In this document: positions 27,533 to 36,543 of the stretch, in pieces
Numbering within the stretch: the first letter of the stretch is position 1
Layout: every line of letters begins with the position of its first letter
DNA from: Roseimaritima multifibrata
Lineage (GTDB): Bacteria; Planctomycetota; Planctomycetia; Pirellulales; Pirellulaceae
Reading direction: 5' to 3'
Assembly (NCBI RefSeq): GCF_007741495.1
Contig: NZ_CP036262.1
Span: forward strand, 1,054,001 to 1,118,000
Length of the DNA: 64,000 bases
Position numbers and translations under genes: made by a program
Notes under the pieces: model-generated
Databases searched by the model: none
Told to the model about the DNA's origin: nothing
What the model saw: only the letters and a program-made list of their open reading frames with translations

Positions 27533-28486
27533 CTATGGCTGCTGAACGACTTCGCCGCCGCTGATCGAAGCGTTGGCTTGGTGGACTTGTAGGTCCATTG
27601 AAAAGTTGATGGAGCGGACCGATCCGTCGGCCATCACCATGTTCCACGCGGCTGAATGGGCACTGCCAAAATCATGACAAACCAAGCAGTCGGTTGAATG
27701 ATCGCGGCGAGGCGAGCGGACGGCATAGCGGAGGTAGGAGCTGGGTGTATCATTGTCGCGAGGGTCTCCGGCGATCGGTAGTTGGTCGCCTTGGCTGGTG
27801 CCGGTTGTGTAGGCTGACGAGTCCATCGATTTTTCGCCGATCAAATACGTTTGGCTCATCCCGTCGATAAAACTGGCTGCCCTGGTACGCCGGCCCATCT
27901 GCCAGGCACCCAGGTCATTGATTTCGACCAAGCGTTCGTTGATCCCTTGACTGCCTGGTGGAGGATTTCCGCTGCCACCGCAAATCGCGTAATCGGTACG
28001 AGCTCCGGTAGCCCCATACTGGTCATGGTATTTTTCTAGCAGCGGATAAGCTTTTGCGGATCGACGCGATGGGCAGTGAAGCGATTCAACGGGCGATTGG
28101 ATGGCTTCTTTGCGTTCTTGTGTTAGTAGACCGTGGGGGTCTTCTTGCAAGCGGTTCAAGCGTTCGGCTAGCTGCCTTTGTTCCAGATACTGCATCGTCT
28201 GGATGATCCAGTTTGCACCGGTGAGGCGATCGTCGACATCGTTTTGGGGAAAATAGATCAGTTCTGGACGCTGTTCGCCAGCGTATCCGGGGAACTGATT
28301 GAATGTCGACTCATAGTTGTGGCAGGCAAGTCCCAATTGTTTCAGGTGGTTCTTGCACTGCATCATACGAGCCGATTCACGGATCGCCTGAACCGCAGGG
28401 AGCAGCAGGGCAATCAGCACTCCGATGATTGCGATGACTACCAACAGCTCCACAAGGGTAAATGCTCTTGAATGGTCTCGTCGCAT
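27533..28486 (-). CDS. DUF1559 prepilin-like protein
   Basis: 317 aa. The N-terminus [20 protein letters not shown] is a type IV pilin/pseudopilin cleavage-methylation signature, followed by [27 protein letters not shown] and the DUF1559 body (Asn/Tyr/Pro-rich, [27 protein letters not shown] near the end). These proteins occur in large numbers in planctomycetes; their role is not established. The ATG at 28486 is chosen because GGGGGAG precedes it at good spacing and it starts 10 residues before the pilin motif. Upstream of the TPR-like gene in the same operon. Confidence 0.92.
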   Translation of the reverse strand: MRRDHSRAFTLVELLVVIAIIGVLIALLLPAVQAIRESARMMQCKNHLKQLGLACHNYESTFNQFPGYAGEQRPELIYFPQNDVDDRLTGANWIIQTMQYLEQRQLAERLNRLQEDPHGLLTQERKEAIQSPVESLHCPSRRSAKAYPLLEKYHDQYGATGARTDYAICGGSGNPPPGSQGINERLVEINDLGAWQMGRRTRAASFIDGMSQTYLIGEKSMDSSAYTTGTSQGDQLPIAGDPRDNDTPSSYLRYAVRSPRRDHSTDCLVCHDFGSAHSAAWNMVMADGSVRSINFSMDLQVHQANASISGGEVVQQP

Positions 28487-28645
28487 CGGAAGCTCCCCCG
28501 TTTCGAAATACCGTCCGTCGAGGAGCCAGCGGAATCCACCCACCTACTCCCGGATTTCAGTATAGCGGTTTCCCGTCGCTTCAAACTCCCCTAAATCAGC
28601 CGATTTCGCGAGGCAATTGCCTCTGCCTTGCTCCTATGTTCTGTT

Positions 28646-30226
28646 TTACAGCGGGAATTCATTGGGGTCGTCGTACAGAGGCAAGTAGCGGTAGTAGACC
28701 TCCAGGGTCATGATCGCCATCGCGGTGGTGTAGAGCCGTCCACCGACGTCGCCGTAGTGATCTTTAAAGTGCCAACTGCCTCGTTCGTGACCCTTTTTGG
28801 CCTGGGTCTGGACCAGATAATCGCGAACCAGGGGATGCCATTTGTCCCAGCTCGGGTGCCTTGCATGGTGTAAGGCAAGTGTGGCGTAATAGTTGTAGTA
28901 CACACTTTTTTTGCTTGGCCCCCATTCGATCAATTGGTTTAGCCCGCTTAGTTCTCCCGGGTGCGTAGGGGACCGGCCTAGGTAGAGCTGTGACGCAAGC
29001 GCGATGGCCGTCGGTGTCCTGACGTTTCCTGGTTCGCGGTATCCGTAGTGGATGCCATCATCAAGGGACATTGAATCGAGGTACTCACCGATTCGTGAGA
29101 AGGTATCCGACGGCATGCTGATTTTTAAACGTTGGGCTCCTTTGAGAGCCATCAATTGCCAACCGGTCAGAGTCACATCGCCTGGGGCTCCGGGGAAATA
29201 GCCCCAGCTGCTTGTCGGGTGCCGTGCGGCCAGGATGAAACGAGTCAATTCATCGGACATTAAAACCAGTCCACTATCTTCGGTCATGCTGGCGGCTTCG
29301 GCGATCGCAAGGCTGGCGATCCCGTGCCCGTACATGCTTCCCATCTGCAAGTCCGAACCAAATTCAGCCGGCCGCATTTGGCCGCGAAGGTAGTACAGCC
29401 CGCGATCGATTTCCTCTTGATAGGGGCCGGAGCGGTTGGTGTAGCCCGCCCCCATAAAGGCAAGCAGGGCCAGCCCGGTCGCTGCGGTTGGTGGGGTCGG
29501 CAGGTTGTCTGGGTTTCGCCGAGGGTTGGAGCATTCGCCGTTGCATGGGGCGTTTGACAAATCGAACGACCAGCTACCATCGGATCGCTGGTGGGCGGCC
29601 AACCATTTCAGCCCCAGTTCAACAGCCTCTTCGCTTTCTGGGGTCGCTCCGAATTTATCGCCCCAGACTTTACGTCCCGTCGCGGAGCGTCCACCCAGTC
29701 CTCCTCCGGAAGGCATCTGAGTGGTTTGCCCCGAGGTCATCGATGCCATGAGTGCGGCGGTCATCGCCTTCGGGTCCGGAGCGCTAGACGCTTTCGGTTC
29801 CAAAGGCGAAGCAGGTGTTTGTGCGGCGACCGAAGGAACCGCAAGCGGAACTTCAATCGGTTGTTCCGCTGCCAAAGCTTCGTCGGTGGTCTGTGGGGTC
29901 GGCGGGATCAGGGCTTGAAGCGATGCGTCGTTCGTTTGGGATGACTCGGCAGAATCGACTTGCAGCAGAAGACCGCCCCCCCCGTGAGGAGGCACTGTTA
30001 GCAGGGCAAGCACCAAAAGGGCAATGGTGTGCAGGATCATGCTAACCAGCCAAGCCGGAACGCGCTCGTCCTTCATCGTGGGGAGCAAATCCGAGCCCGG
30101 AAGGTGCCAATTTGCAGCTTCGGACGGTTCGGGGGGTGGGGCAACCGGAGGCGCAGCAACCAACACCGGTGGCACCCTAGATGCTACCGGCGGCACTTCA
30201 ATCGGAGGGCGAGCAGGGTTGGTCAT
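28646..30226 (-). CDS. Membrane-anchored protein with prenyltransferase/squalene-cyclase-like repeats
   Basis: 526 aa from ATG 30226. Residues 1-60 are Pro/Val-rich, then one membrane span (WLVSMILHTIALLVLALLTV, ~65-85), then ~100 residues of Pro/Ala/Gln linker: a TonB-like topology. From about residue 195 the extracytoplasmic part has alpha/alpha-barrel repeats with QW-like motifs (GLKWLAAHQRSDGSW, TAATGLALLAFMGAG, TLTGWQLMALKGA, YYNYYATLALHHA, YTTAMAIMTLEVYYRYLP). The family fold occurs in terpene cyclases, but catalytic DxDD-type motifs are not seen, so an enzymatic call is not made. Confidence 0.78.
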   Translation of the reverse strand: MTNPARPPIEVPPVASRVPPVLVAAPPVAPPPEPSEAANWHLPGSDLLPTMKDERVPAWLVSMILHTIALLVLALLTVPPHGGGGLLLQVDSAESSQTNDASLQALIPPTPQTTDEALAAEQPIEVPLAVPSVAAQTPASPLEPKASSAPDPKAMTAALMASMTSGQTTQMPSGGGLGGRSATGRKVWGDKFGATPESEEAVELGLKWLAAHQRSDGSWSFDLSNAPCNGECSNPRRNPDNLPTPPTAATGLALLAFMGAGYTNRSGPYQEEIDRGLYYLRGQMRPAEFGSDLQMGSMYGHGIASLAIAEAASMTEDSGLVLMSDELTRFILAARHPTSSWGYFPGAPGDVTLTGWQLMALKGAQRLKISMPSDTFSRIGEYLDSMSLDDGIHYGYREPGNVRTPTAIALASQLYLGRSPTHPGELSGLNQLIEWGPSKKSVYYNYYATLALHHARHPSWDKWHPLVRDYLVQTQAKKGHERGSWHFKDHYGDVGGRLYTTAMAIMTLEVYYRYLPLYDDPNEFPL

Positions 30227-30304
30227 GCAAAGCGTAGGTGGCAAGAATTCATGAACTGCCAAACCCTAGCTTACTTTTAATCCCCGTTTAGTGAAGATTT
30301 AGCG

Positions 30305-30718
30305 TCAGTGAAGTGCAGCTCGACGCGGTTTGCGAAGTTCGACGCGTTGCTTTTCAGCTAGCCACTGGCGGTTCACTCGCTCGGGGTCCTTCTGAGACCA
30401 GGTTTCCCTGTAAAGCGGTGCCCAGACCTCTCGCAAAACCCCGTCGTCATGCCATAGGCATCGATATCGGTCGGGGTTCCATTGGCGTTGAGGCAGTTGC
30501 CGGGGCGATTTAACAAGCCGCCAAGCTTTGACATGGTAGATCTGCTGTTCCTCGGACCACTGGTAGAAAACCACTTGGTCAAACACATGACGCCCTGTGT
30601 TGTCGAGGAAATGATTCAATTCAATCAGGTCGACCCGCTGCTGAATGACCGTCTCTCCGGCGGCACCGCCCGACAGCAAGCTGTTGACGAACCAAGCTAG
30701 AAAAATCACTCCATTCAT
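30305..30718 (-). CDS. Small hypothetical protein with signal peptide
   Basis: 137 aa from ATG 30718 (MNGVIFLAWFVNSLLSGGAAG, a signal peptide), preceded by AAAAGGGACG. The mature part is Trp/Arg/Gln-rich (VVFYQWSEEQQIYHVKAWRLV, YRCLWHDDGVLREVWAPLYRETW) and could be a small beta-rich exported protein. I recognise no family. A start further up would run into the 7-bp minisatellite (30795-30855), which would add an artificial SQLPTPN repeat, so that extension is rejected. It lies 78 bp upstream of the repeat-domain gene, same strand. Confidence 0.65.
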   Translation of the reverse strand: MNGVIFLAWFVNSLLSGGAAGETVIQQRVDLIELNHFLDNTGRHVFDQVVFYQWSEEQQIYHVKAWRLVKSPRQLPQRQWNPDRYRCLWHDDGVLREVWAPLYRETWSQKDPERVNRQWLAEKQRVELRKPRRAALH

Positions 30719-30794
30719 AACACACGTCCCTTTTTTGAGGTGAATCAGCGTGTACCACTCTTTCGGATTAGCAGATTTCGTTTTGGGGAGGAAG

Positions 30795-30855
30795 GGGAGT
30801 TGGGAGTTGGGAGTTGGGAGTTGGGAGTTGGGAGTTGGGAGTTGGGAGTTGGGAG
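30795..30855 (+). repeat. Minisatellite, 7-bp unit GGGAGTT
   Basis: About 8.7 perfect copies of GGGAGTT followed by GAGACACGGAGACACGGAGA. It lies in the 355-bp divergent gap 30719-31073. The purine-rich strand is unbroken by C for ~75 bp. No other feature is seen in the gap apart from the promoters it must hold. Confidence 0.92.
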
Positions 30856-31073
30856 ACACGGAGACACGGAGATGCGGAGTCTGAAGTCTTTGGTGGGATT
30901 GCGGTTAGGGTTGGGGGCGGGATGTCGCCCCCCGGATGGATGCGAGAAAAGCGACTGATTCGCTGTCCAAGTGCTGTCCCTACGACCGACATAACCGGTT
31001 GGATGGCTCTATTCTGAGGATCGCTACAGTCACAGCGAATGACTCGCCTTCCCCACTTGCGACGGGAGATCTC

Positions 31074-31868
31074 ATGCTTAAGCAGAACGTACTTCTAGTT
31101 GGTGTCTTTTTTGTTTTGACGTCCGCCACACACTGGAGCATTCCAAAGGCGCAGGGACAGGATGCACAAGCGAGTCCAGTAGGGGGACATTCGCCCACCG
31201 GTTTTTATGTCGATCCATCGACCGGGAATGTGTACCGCAAGGTACAGCGGACGATCGAGCGGCCGGTCACTCAGTACCGCAATGAGACTCGCGAGCGGAC
31301 GATTTACCGGCACCAGGTCAGCACTCAGATGCAATCTGAAAAGCGAACCTACTATTCGCCTCGAGTTGAATACGGGATGGCGCCGTATTGGAAGAATCGC
31401 TGGAACCCATTTGTGCAGCCAACGCTGGCCTACCAATACGTTCCGATGACTCGTTGGGAAGCTCGTAGTGAAACCATTCATCGTCCCACCACAGTGACTA
31501 AGTTGGTCCCGGAGAAGCAGGTCGATACGGTGCCGGTGCAAGTGACTGAAAATAAGAAGGAAGCGGTTGTGCACTATGAATTGGTTCATGGTGGGCCCGC
31601 TGCATCGCTTGCCGACAACACCGTGATCGCTCGTCTGCAATCGTATCAGCCTCAAAATCAGATCGCGGCGGCAAGCCCAACCCTGCCAGCGCCGACGCTC
31701 CCTTCCACTTATTCAACGGCAAGCGGGATTGTAGCGTTGCAAAGCCCGTCGGAACGATCGGGCACGCAAACCGGGATGCGTCCTTCGGTCCTCCAGCCTT
31801 CGACTTTGCCGCCGCCAATGATCCCCGCAAATGTCGCCAGCAATCCGATTCTAGATATGCTCCGATAA
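31074..31868 (+). CDS. Secreted hypothetical protein, planctomycete type
   Basis: 264 aa from ATG 31074, preceded by GACGGGAGAT. Signal peptide MLKQNVLLVGVFFVLTSATH. The middle is rich in Tyr/Arg/Thr and Val (RPVTQYRNETRERTIYRHQV, EARSETIHRPTTVTKLVPE, VTENKKEAVVHYELVHGG), with short repeats of V-T-x-Y and R-x-V character. The C-terminal 80 residues are Pro/Ser/Ala-rich. No catalytic motif or known family is recognised; an envelope-associated structural role is a guess. The gene is followed by repeat array A. Confidence 0.68.
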   Translation: MLKQNVLLVGVFFVLTSATHWSIPKAQGQDAQASPVGGHSPTGFYVDPSTGNVYRKVQRTIERPVTQYRNETRERTIYRHQVSTQMQSEKRTYYSPRVEYGMAPYWKNRWNPFVQPTLAYQYVPMTRWEARSETIHRPTTVTKLVPEKQVDTVPVQVTENKKEAVVHYELVHGGPAASLADNTVIARLQSYQPQNQIAAASPTLPAPTLPSTYSTASGIVALQSPSERSGTQTGMRPSVLQPSTLPPPMIPANVASNPILDMLR

Positions 31869-31885
31869 CGTTCGAATGCAAACTT

Positions 31886-32775
31886 CTTAGCGGCAGGGCG
31901 CAAGCCCTCCGGCCCGTCCGCGCATCCTCACAAAAGGCCGGACGGCTCGCGCCGTTCCGGTAAGAGTGGACGCCCGAATGCAAACTTCTTAGCGGCAGGG
32001 CGCAAGCCCTCCGGCCTTCCCGCGCATCCTCACAAAAGGCCGGACGGCTCGCGCCGTTCCGCTAAGAAGGGACGTCCGAATGCAAACTTCTTAGCGGCAG
32101 GACGCAAGCCCTCCGGCCCGTCCACGCATCCTCACAAAGGCCGGTCGGCTCGCGCCGTTCCGCTAAGAGTGGACGTCCGAATTCAAACTTCTTAGCGGCA
32201 GGCCGCAAGCCCTCCGGCCCGTCCGCGCAACCTCACAAAGGCCGGACGGCTCGCGCCGTTCCGCTAAGAGTGGACGCCCGAATGCAAACTTCTTAGCGGC
32301 AGGGCGCAAGCCCTCCGGCCCGTCCGCGCATCCTCACAAAGGCCGGACGGCTCGCGCCGTTCCGCTAAGAGTAGACGTCCGAATTCAAACTTCTTAGCGG
32401 CAGGTCGCAAGCCCTCCGGCCCGCCCGCGCATCCTCCCAAAAGTCCGGACGGCTCGCGCCGTTCCGCTAAGAGTGGACGTCCGAATTCAAACTTCTTAGC
32501 GGCAGGGCGCAAGCCCTCCGGCCCGTCCGCGCAACCTCACAAAAGGCCGAACGGCTCGCGCCGTTCCGCTAAGAGTGGACGTTCGAATGCAAACTTCTTA
32601 GCGGCAGGGCGCAAGCCCTCCGGCCCGTCCGCGCAACCTCACAAAGGCCGGACGGCTCGCGCCGTTCCGCTAAGAGTGGACGTCCGAATTCAAACTTCTT
32701 AGCGACAGGGCGCAAGCCCTCCGGCCCGTCCGCGCAACCTCACAAAGGCCGGACGGCTCGCGCCGTTCCGCTAAG
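31886..32775 (+). repeat. Palindromic tandem repeat array A (9 copies, 101-102 bp)
   Basis: Copies start at 31886, 31988, 32090, 32191, 32292, 32393, 32495, 32597 and 32698. Each has a 78-bp folded part and a ~23-bp spacer (GTGGACGTCCGAATGCAAA). The folded part is an inverted pair of 29-nt modules: CTTAGCGG, a short hairpin, then CCGGCC. The left hairpin is AGGGC-GCAA-GCCCT; the right one, read on the other strand, is ACGGC-GCGA-GCCGT, so the stem differs by a compensated G-C to C-G pair. The layout recalls REP/BIME elements. The open frames across it (e.g. 32264-32512, minus) only reflect the repeat and are not genes. Same orientation as array B. Confidence 0.93.
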
Positions 32776-32853
32776 AAGGAACGGCTGCCCGTTGTTTACC
32801 TTGCGAGCAGCGCCTACGATCATACGGTCCCTTCCGATACGATCGTCAAGCTT

Positions 32854-33315
32854 ATGAAACTGACAACACAAACCGATTACGCTTTGAGAACGCTGATGTT
32901 TCTCGCGACGCGAACCTCGCGTTCGAATGTCGCTGATGTTGCGACGCTGTTTGGCATTTCGGTGAACCACGTTGCCAAGGTTGTCAATTTATTGGCTCGC
33001 GGCGGCTACGTTCGTAGTATCCGTGGCGTCGGAGGCGGGATCGAACTGGCACTCCCCCCCGAACAAATTTCCGTCGGTGAAGTGATCGCGAACATGGAAG
33101 GAGACACTCATCTTCTCGCCTGTGTTGGGACCGACGATTCATGTGCTATCCACTCCTTCTGCAAGCTCAAAGGTGTTTTGGCTGAAGCCGAGCGGATCCA
33201 GATGGAGTACTTGCTGGGAGTGACACTGGCCGAAGTCGTCCCGCAAAAACGGCAATTGAACCGAATTCAAATTGCCGCGAACGGTTCTCCCGATAAACCG
33301 TCCAGTCGATCCTAG
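32854..33315 (+). CDS. Rrf2-family transcription regulator, NsrR-like
   Basis: 153 aa. The winged-helix N-terminus starts MKLTTQTDYALRTLMFLA, the Rrf2 signature, with helix-turn-helix ADVATLFGISVNHVAKVVNL and the wing RGVGGGIELA. Three cysteines, Cys90, Cys97 and Cys103 (C-x6-C-x5-C, ending CKLKGVL), match the iron-sulfur ligand set of NsrR/IscR-like members (E. coli NsrR has C-x4-C-x5-C). Such proteins sense nitric oxide or Fe-S status. It lies 213 bp upstream of a siroheme reductase in the same direction. The reductase and the next gene share a palindrome like NsrR operators. I see no such site in front of its own start. Confidence 0.88.
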   Translation: MKLTTQTDYALRTLMFLATRTSRSNVADVATLFGISVNHVAKVVNLLARGGYVRSIRGVGGGIELALPPEQISVGEVIANMEGDTHLLACVGTDDSCAIHSFCKLKGVLAEAERIQMEYLLGVTLAEVVPQKRQLNRIQIAANGSPDKPSSRS

Positions 33316-33437
33316 TCGATCCTCCGCGGGGGGGCGGACTCCAGTGCCTTCTTTGGGTCACCACGTGCAAGACGTTGGTGCTCTGTCAAAACCGTCACCG
33401 ATAAATTTATCGTTCCTGACCCGGAAACCGAGATCGC

Positions 33438-33488
33438 TTGACAGCGGCTATTCGCAATCCTTAAAACATGTAGGACTTATGCATGTTT
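33438..33488 (+). promoter_or_regulatory. Promoter with NsrR-like operator upstream of the siroheme reductase
   Basis: TTGACA at 33438-33443, an 18-bp spacer and TAAAAC at 33462-33467. The palindrome AAACATGTA-N7-TGCATGTTT (33464-33488) overlaps the -10, so bound repressor would block polymerase. The copy at 35341-35390 has the same layout. ATG follows at 33529. Confidence 0.72.
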
Positions 33489-33528
33489 GCGATTGACCAT
33501 CTCTCCACATAGCCAAGGAACGACACCG

Positions 33529-35304
33529 ATGACCAAGGAACTCAAAAAGTCAAAGGTCGAGTTAATCAAAGAAGCGAGCGTTGGGCTGCGAGGGAGTATC
33601 GCGGAGGAACTCGATGATCGGACGACAGACCACGTCGTCGATGCGACAACCAAACTGCTTAAGTTTCATGGCACCTATCAGCAAGATGATCGCGATTTAC
33701 GAAAGCCCCGTCGAAAAGAAGGGCTGGGCAAAGCCTATTCGTTTATGGTTCGCAACCGCATCCCCGGCGGCAAAATGACCGCAGCCCAGTTTTTGGGAGA
33801 ACTGGATATCGCGGACGAACTGGGGAACGGAACCATCCGTATCACGACTCGGCAGAGCATTCAGTTGCACGGAGTTGTCAAGAACAATCTGTGGGGCGTC
33901 ATCCACCGGATCAACGAAATCAAACTTTCCACGCAAAGCGCCTGTGGCGATGTGACGCGGAACGTTTGCTGCTGCCCTGCCCCGCTTCGTCAGAATGGTC
34001 TGCGTGACAAACTGCAGCAGTTGGCCGACGAAATCGCCGTTCACGTCCGTCCGAAAACGAAAGCCTATCACGAGATTTGGATCAAGGACCCGGAGAGCGG
34101 CAAACGTCAGCAAGTCGTCGGCGCACCTACCGAATCGGAACCGGATCCCATCTACGGAAACGCCTATCTCCCTCGTAAATTCAAGATTGGGCTGGCACTG
34201 TGCGATGATAATTGCATTGATGTGTATGACAATGATGTTGGCCTGCTAGGCGTGACCGAAGGGGATGAGCTGATTGGTTTTAATATCCTTGCCGGTGGTG
34301 GGATGGGGACGACACCTAGCAAAAAACAATGTTTCCCTGCTTTGGCAAAACGTCTGACGTTTGTCAAAACGGAGCATTTGTTGCCGATCATTACGGCCAT
34401 CATTTTGGTGCAACGCGATTTCGGGAACCGTGCCGATCGCAGCCAAGCTCGCTTGAAATATCTGATTCATAACTTGGGGCTTCCCGAATTTAAATCGAAG
34501 GTCGAAGAATACCTACCCGCAGCCGAATCGATTTGCGGAGTTCCTGCGGGGACCGTGCCCTGCCCGTTGCCCGAACCCCATGCTGCGGATGTAACAGGGC
34601 ATGAAGACCATCTTGGCTGGCATGATCAAGGAGACGGGAAATGGTTTCTGGGATTGCCGATTGAAAATGGACGAGTCAAAGACGAAGGGGCTTTGCGTCT
34701 GAAGACGGCCCTGCGAACGCTTTTCTCGCATCACGTCGCTACCGCACGTTTAACGGCTCACCAAAACATTCTTCTTTGTGATATCGAAGGATCGCAGAAA
34801 GAAGAAATCGAAAAGGTGCTTGCCGATCACGGCGTGGTTACCGTCAACCAGATCAGTAATGCAAGGCGATTCGCGTTCGCCTGCCCTGCCCTTCCGACTT
34901 GCGGTCTTGCCGTAACCGAAAGTGAACGTGCACTACCCGGTTTGATCGATGAACTTGAAACCGAATTGAAAGATCAAGGGTTGGAGTCCGAAGAGTTCTC
35001 GATCCGAATGACTGGGTGTCCGAACGGGTGTGCGCGACCCTATAACGCCGATCTCGGTTTGGTCGGACGGAGTGTGGATGGCAAAACGGGAGAAGGACGA
35101 TACACCGTGTTTCTGGGGGGGAACCAGATTGGAACTCGCATGAATCAAGTTTTCCAAGACCAAGTCCCACGCGGCGAAATTGTTTCGGTTTTGCGTCCTG
35201 TCCTGAAACACTTCAAAGAAGGCCGGCAAGGGAAGGAAACGTTCGGGGATTTTTGTAATCGTATCGGCATGCAGGCTCTGGCAGCGCTTGGTAATCCCGT
35301 CTGA
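33529..35304 (+). CDS. Siroheme-dependent nitrite/sulfite reductase, ferredoxin type
   Basis: 591 aa. Two half-repeats of the nitrite/sulfite reductase ferredoxin-like and 4Fe-4S domains: TIRITTRQSIQLHGV and DVTRNVCCCPAP in the first; CPALPTCGLAVTESERALPG with Cys452/Cys458 and TGCPNGCARPYNADLG with Cys497/Cys501 (C-x5-C ... C-x3-C) binding the 4Fe-4S/siroheme centre. It reduces nitrite to ammonia or sulfite to sulfide by six electrons. The C-terminus (QDQVPRGEIVSVLRPV, FGDFCNRIG) resembles ferredoxin sulfite reductases, while the NsrR-like control hints at nitrite; substrate is left open. The start at 33529 follows AAGGAA; the upstream frame start would overlap the operator. Confidence 0.9.
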   Translation: MTKELKKSKVELIKEASVGLRGSIAEELDDRTTDHVVDATTKLLKFHGTYQQDDRDLRKPRRKEGLGKAYSFMVRNRIPGGKMTAAQFLGELDIADELGNGTIRITTRQSIQLHGVVKNNLWGVIHRINEIKLSTQSACGDVTRNVCCCPAPLRQNGLRDKLQQLADEIAVHVRPKTKAYHEIWIKDPESGKRQQVVGAPTESEPDPIYGNAYLPRKFKIGLALCDDNCIDVYDNDVGLLGVTEGDELIGFNILAGGGMGTTPSKKQCFPALAKRLTFVKTEHLLPIITAIILVQRDFGNRADRSQARLKYLIHNLGLPEFKSKVEEYLPAAESICGVPAGTVPCPLPEPHAADVTGHEDHLGWHDQGDGKWFLGLPIENGRVKDEGALRLKTALRTLFSHHVATARLTAHQNILLCDIEGSQKEEIEKVLADHGVVTVNQISNARRFAFACPALPTCGLAVTESERALPGLIDELETELKDQGLESEEFSIRMTGCPNGCARPYNADLGLVGRSVDGKTGEGRYTVFLGGNQIGTRMNQVFQDQVPRGEIVSVLRPVLKHFKEGRQGKETFGDFCNRIGMQALAALGNPV

Positions 35305-35340
35305 TTGCGGCCAAGTCTGTTGGATATCGAGTGGTAATAT

Positions 35341-35390
35341 TTGACATCGATATCGCTGGATATTAAAACATGCATGAGTCGTGCATGTTT
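35341..35390 (+). promoter_or_regulatory. Promoter with NsrR-like operator upstream of the haem protein
   Basis: TTGACA at 35341-35346, 17-bp spacer, TAAAAC at 35364-35369. A perfect palindrome AAACATGCA-N7-TGCATGTTT occupies 35366-35390. It differs from the 33464-33488 site by one half-site base and by the spacer sequence. Confidence 0.75.
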
Positions 35391-35427
35391 GGTGTTTTTT
35401 GTCTGCTTTAAAATTTGGATCGTCCGT

Positions 35428-36003
35428 ATGAAACGTGCAACCCTTCTGTCTTTCGCTGCCGCCTTATTGTTTGGGATGGTCGTCATCGCCGCACCCCAGA
35501 TCACTCCACTAGCTGCCGCGCCCGTTCAGGACGATGTTCAAGAAGCAAAGAAAGAGCGAAAGAAGCCAGGTAAAAAGGCGGTGGAACGCTCGCGGAAAAC
35601 CGTTGCAATGTTGGACAATATTTTCAAGCAAACGATTGTCCTGGTGACAGACAAATACGTTCATAGCGACGACGACTTTGCCGCTGGAAGCGCCGCGGTG
35701 CTGCTGTTTAAAAACATTTCGGAAAGCGGTGACAACACGATCCGTCTGATTGATGCGACGGGGGATCCCTATGAACCAGACAACGTCGCCAAGGACGCCT
35801 TCGAAAAGAACGGATTGAAGAAGCTGAAGCAAGGAGAGCAAAGCGTAGACGCAGTGGTGAACATCGATGGGAAACCCCACTTGCGTGCTTTGACAGCCGT
35901 TCCGGTTGTTATGCAAAAGTGTGTGATGTGTCACGCTCACTACAAAGACGTACCCGCCGGGGAACCTATCGGAGCGATCAGTTACACGGTCCCGATTGAA
36001 TAA
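35428..36003 (+). CDS. DUF3365 (Tll0287-like) c-type haem protein
   Basis: 191 aa from ATG 35428, inside the transcript expected from the 35341 promoter; the earlier frame start lies within the operator. Signal peptide MKRATLLSFAAALLFGMVVI. A basic helix (ERKKPGKKAVERSRKT) precedes the domain (KNISESGDNTIRLIDATGDPYEP, HLRALTAVPVVMQKC). One haem-attachment motif CVMCH lies at residues 165-169. Tll0287-like proteins are PAS-like periplasmic haem domains suggested to sense redox or gas. The shared operator with the reductase suggests a role in nitrosative or nitrite response (inference). A GyrI-like gene follows 38 nt later. Confidence 0.82.
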   Translation: MKRATLLSFAAALLFGMVVIAAPQITPLAAAPVQDDVQEAKKERKKPGKKAVERSRKTVAMLDNIFKQTIVLVTDKYVHSDDDFAAGSAAVLLFKNISESGDNTIRLIDATGDPYEPDNVAKDAFEKNGLKKLKQGEQSVDAVVNIDGKPHLRALTAVPVVMQKCVMCHAHYKDVPAGEPIGAISYTVPIE

Positions 36004-36041
36004 CCCATCCGCATCGGTTCACAAATGGACTGTGAAATCTT

Positions 36042-36476
36042 ATGGAAACCGAAAGGCAATCAGCTCGCACGCTATACGGGATCGAAGTTCGCACGTCGAA
36101 CGCGACGCCAGATGATATCGCAGCGGTCTGGAAGCGTTTTTTCACCGAAGGTTTGGCGGACGAAATTCCTCAGCGAGCCGATGACAAATTGATTGCAGCC
36201 TACTTCGACTATGAAGGGGACCACACGCAACCCTACAGGTTCTTTCTGGGCTGTGAGGTAATCGACGTAGCATGTGTGGCCGACGGTTACGTGCTCCGCT
36301 CTCTACCAGCGGGAGAATACGCGATCTTTCACGCATTCGGCGAAATGCCAGATGCGTTGTTAGACACCTGGGAAAGGATTTGGGATAGCGAACTGCCGCG
36401 TACCTACGAAGCCGACTTCGAAGTCCACGATCTAGAAACGCCCCACGAAGTCGCTCTCTATATCGGCGTCCGTTAA
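36042..36476 (+). CDS. GyrI-like effector-binding domain protein
   Basis: 144 aa. A stand-alone SOUL/AraC effector-binding fold: the N-terminal GIEVRTSNATPDDIAAVWKRF, central FFLGCEVI and SLPAGEYAIFHAFGEMPDAL, WERIWDSELPRTYEADFEVHD and the end VALYIGVR. Members bind small hydrophobic or amphipathic ligands, or proteins such as gyrase. No DNA-binding domain is attached. It follows the haem protein by 38 nt and probably shares its transcript, so it may belong to the same NsrR-like regulon. Repeat array B begins 67 bp after the stop. Confidence 0.82.
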   Translation: METERQSARTLYGIEVRTSNATPDDIAAVWKRFFTEGLADEIPQRADDKLIAAYFDYEGDHTQPYRFFLGCEVIDVACVADGYVLRSLPAGEYAIFHAFGEMPDALLDTWERIWDSELPRTYEADFEVHDLETPHEVALYIGVR

Positions 36477-36543
36477 CGCGGGCCTGTTGGTACTAGATCA
36501 GGTGGATACCTGCGGGATCGGATCACCTGATGCCAACTACTTT

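Noticed and set aside
30719-30859. N-terminal extension of the 137-aa gene through the 7-bp repeat
   Set aside because: The extension translates to SQLPTPN repeats produced by the minisatellite; ATG 30718 begins a signal peptide and has a ribosome site.
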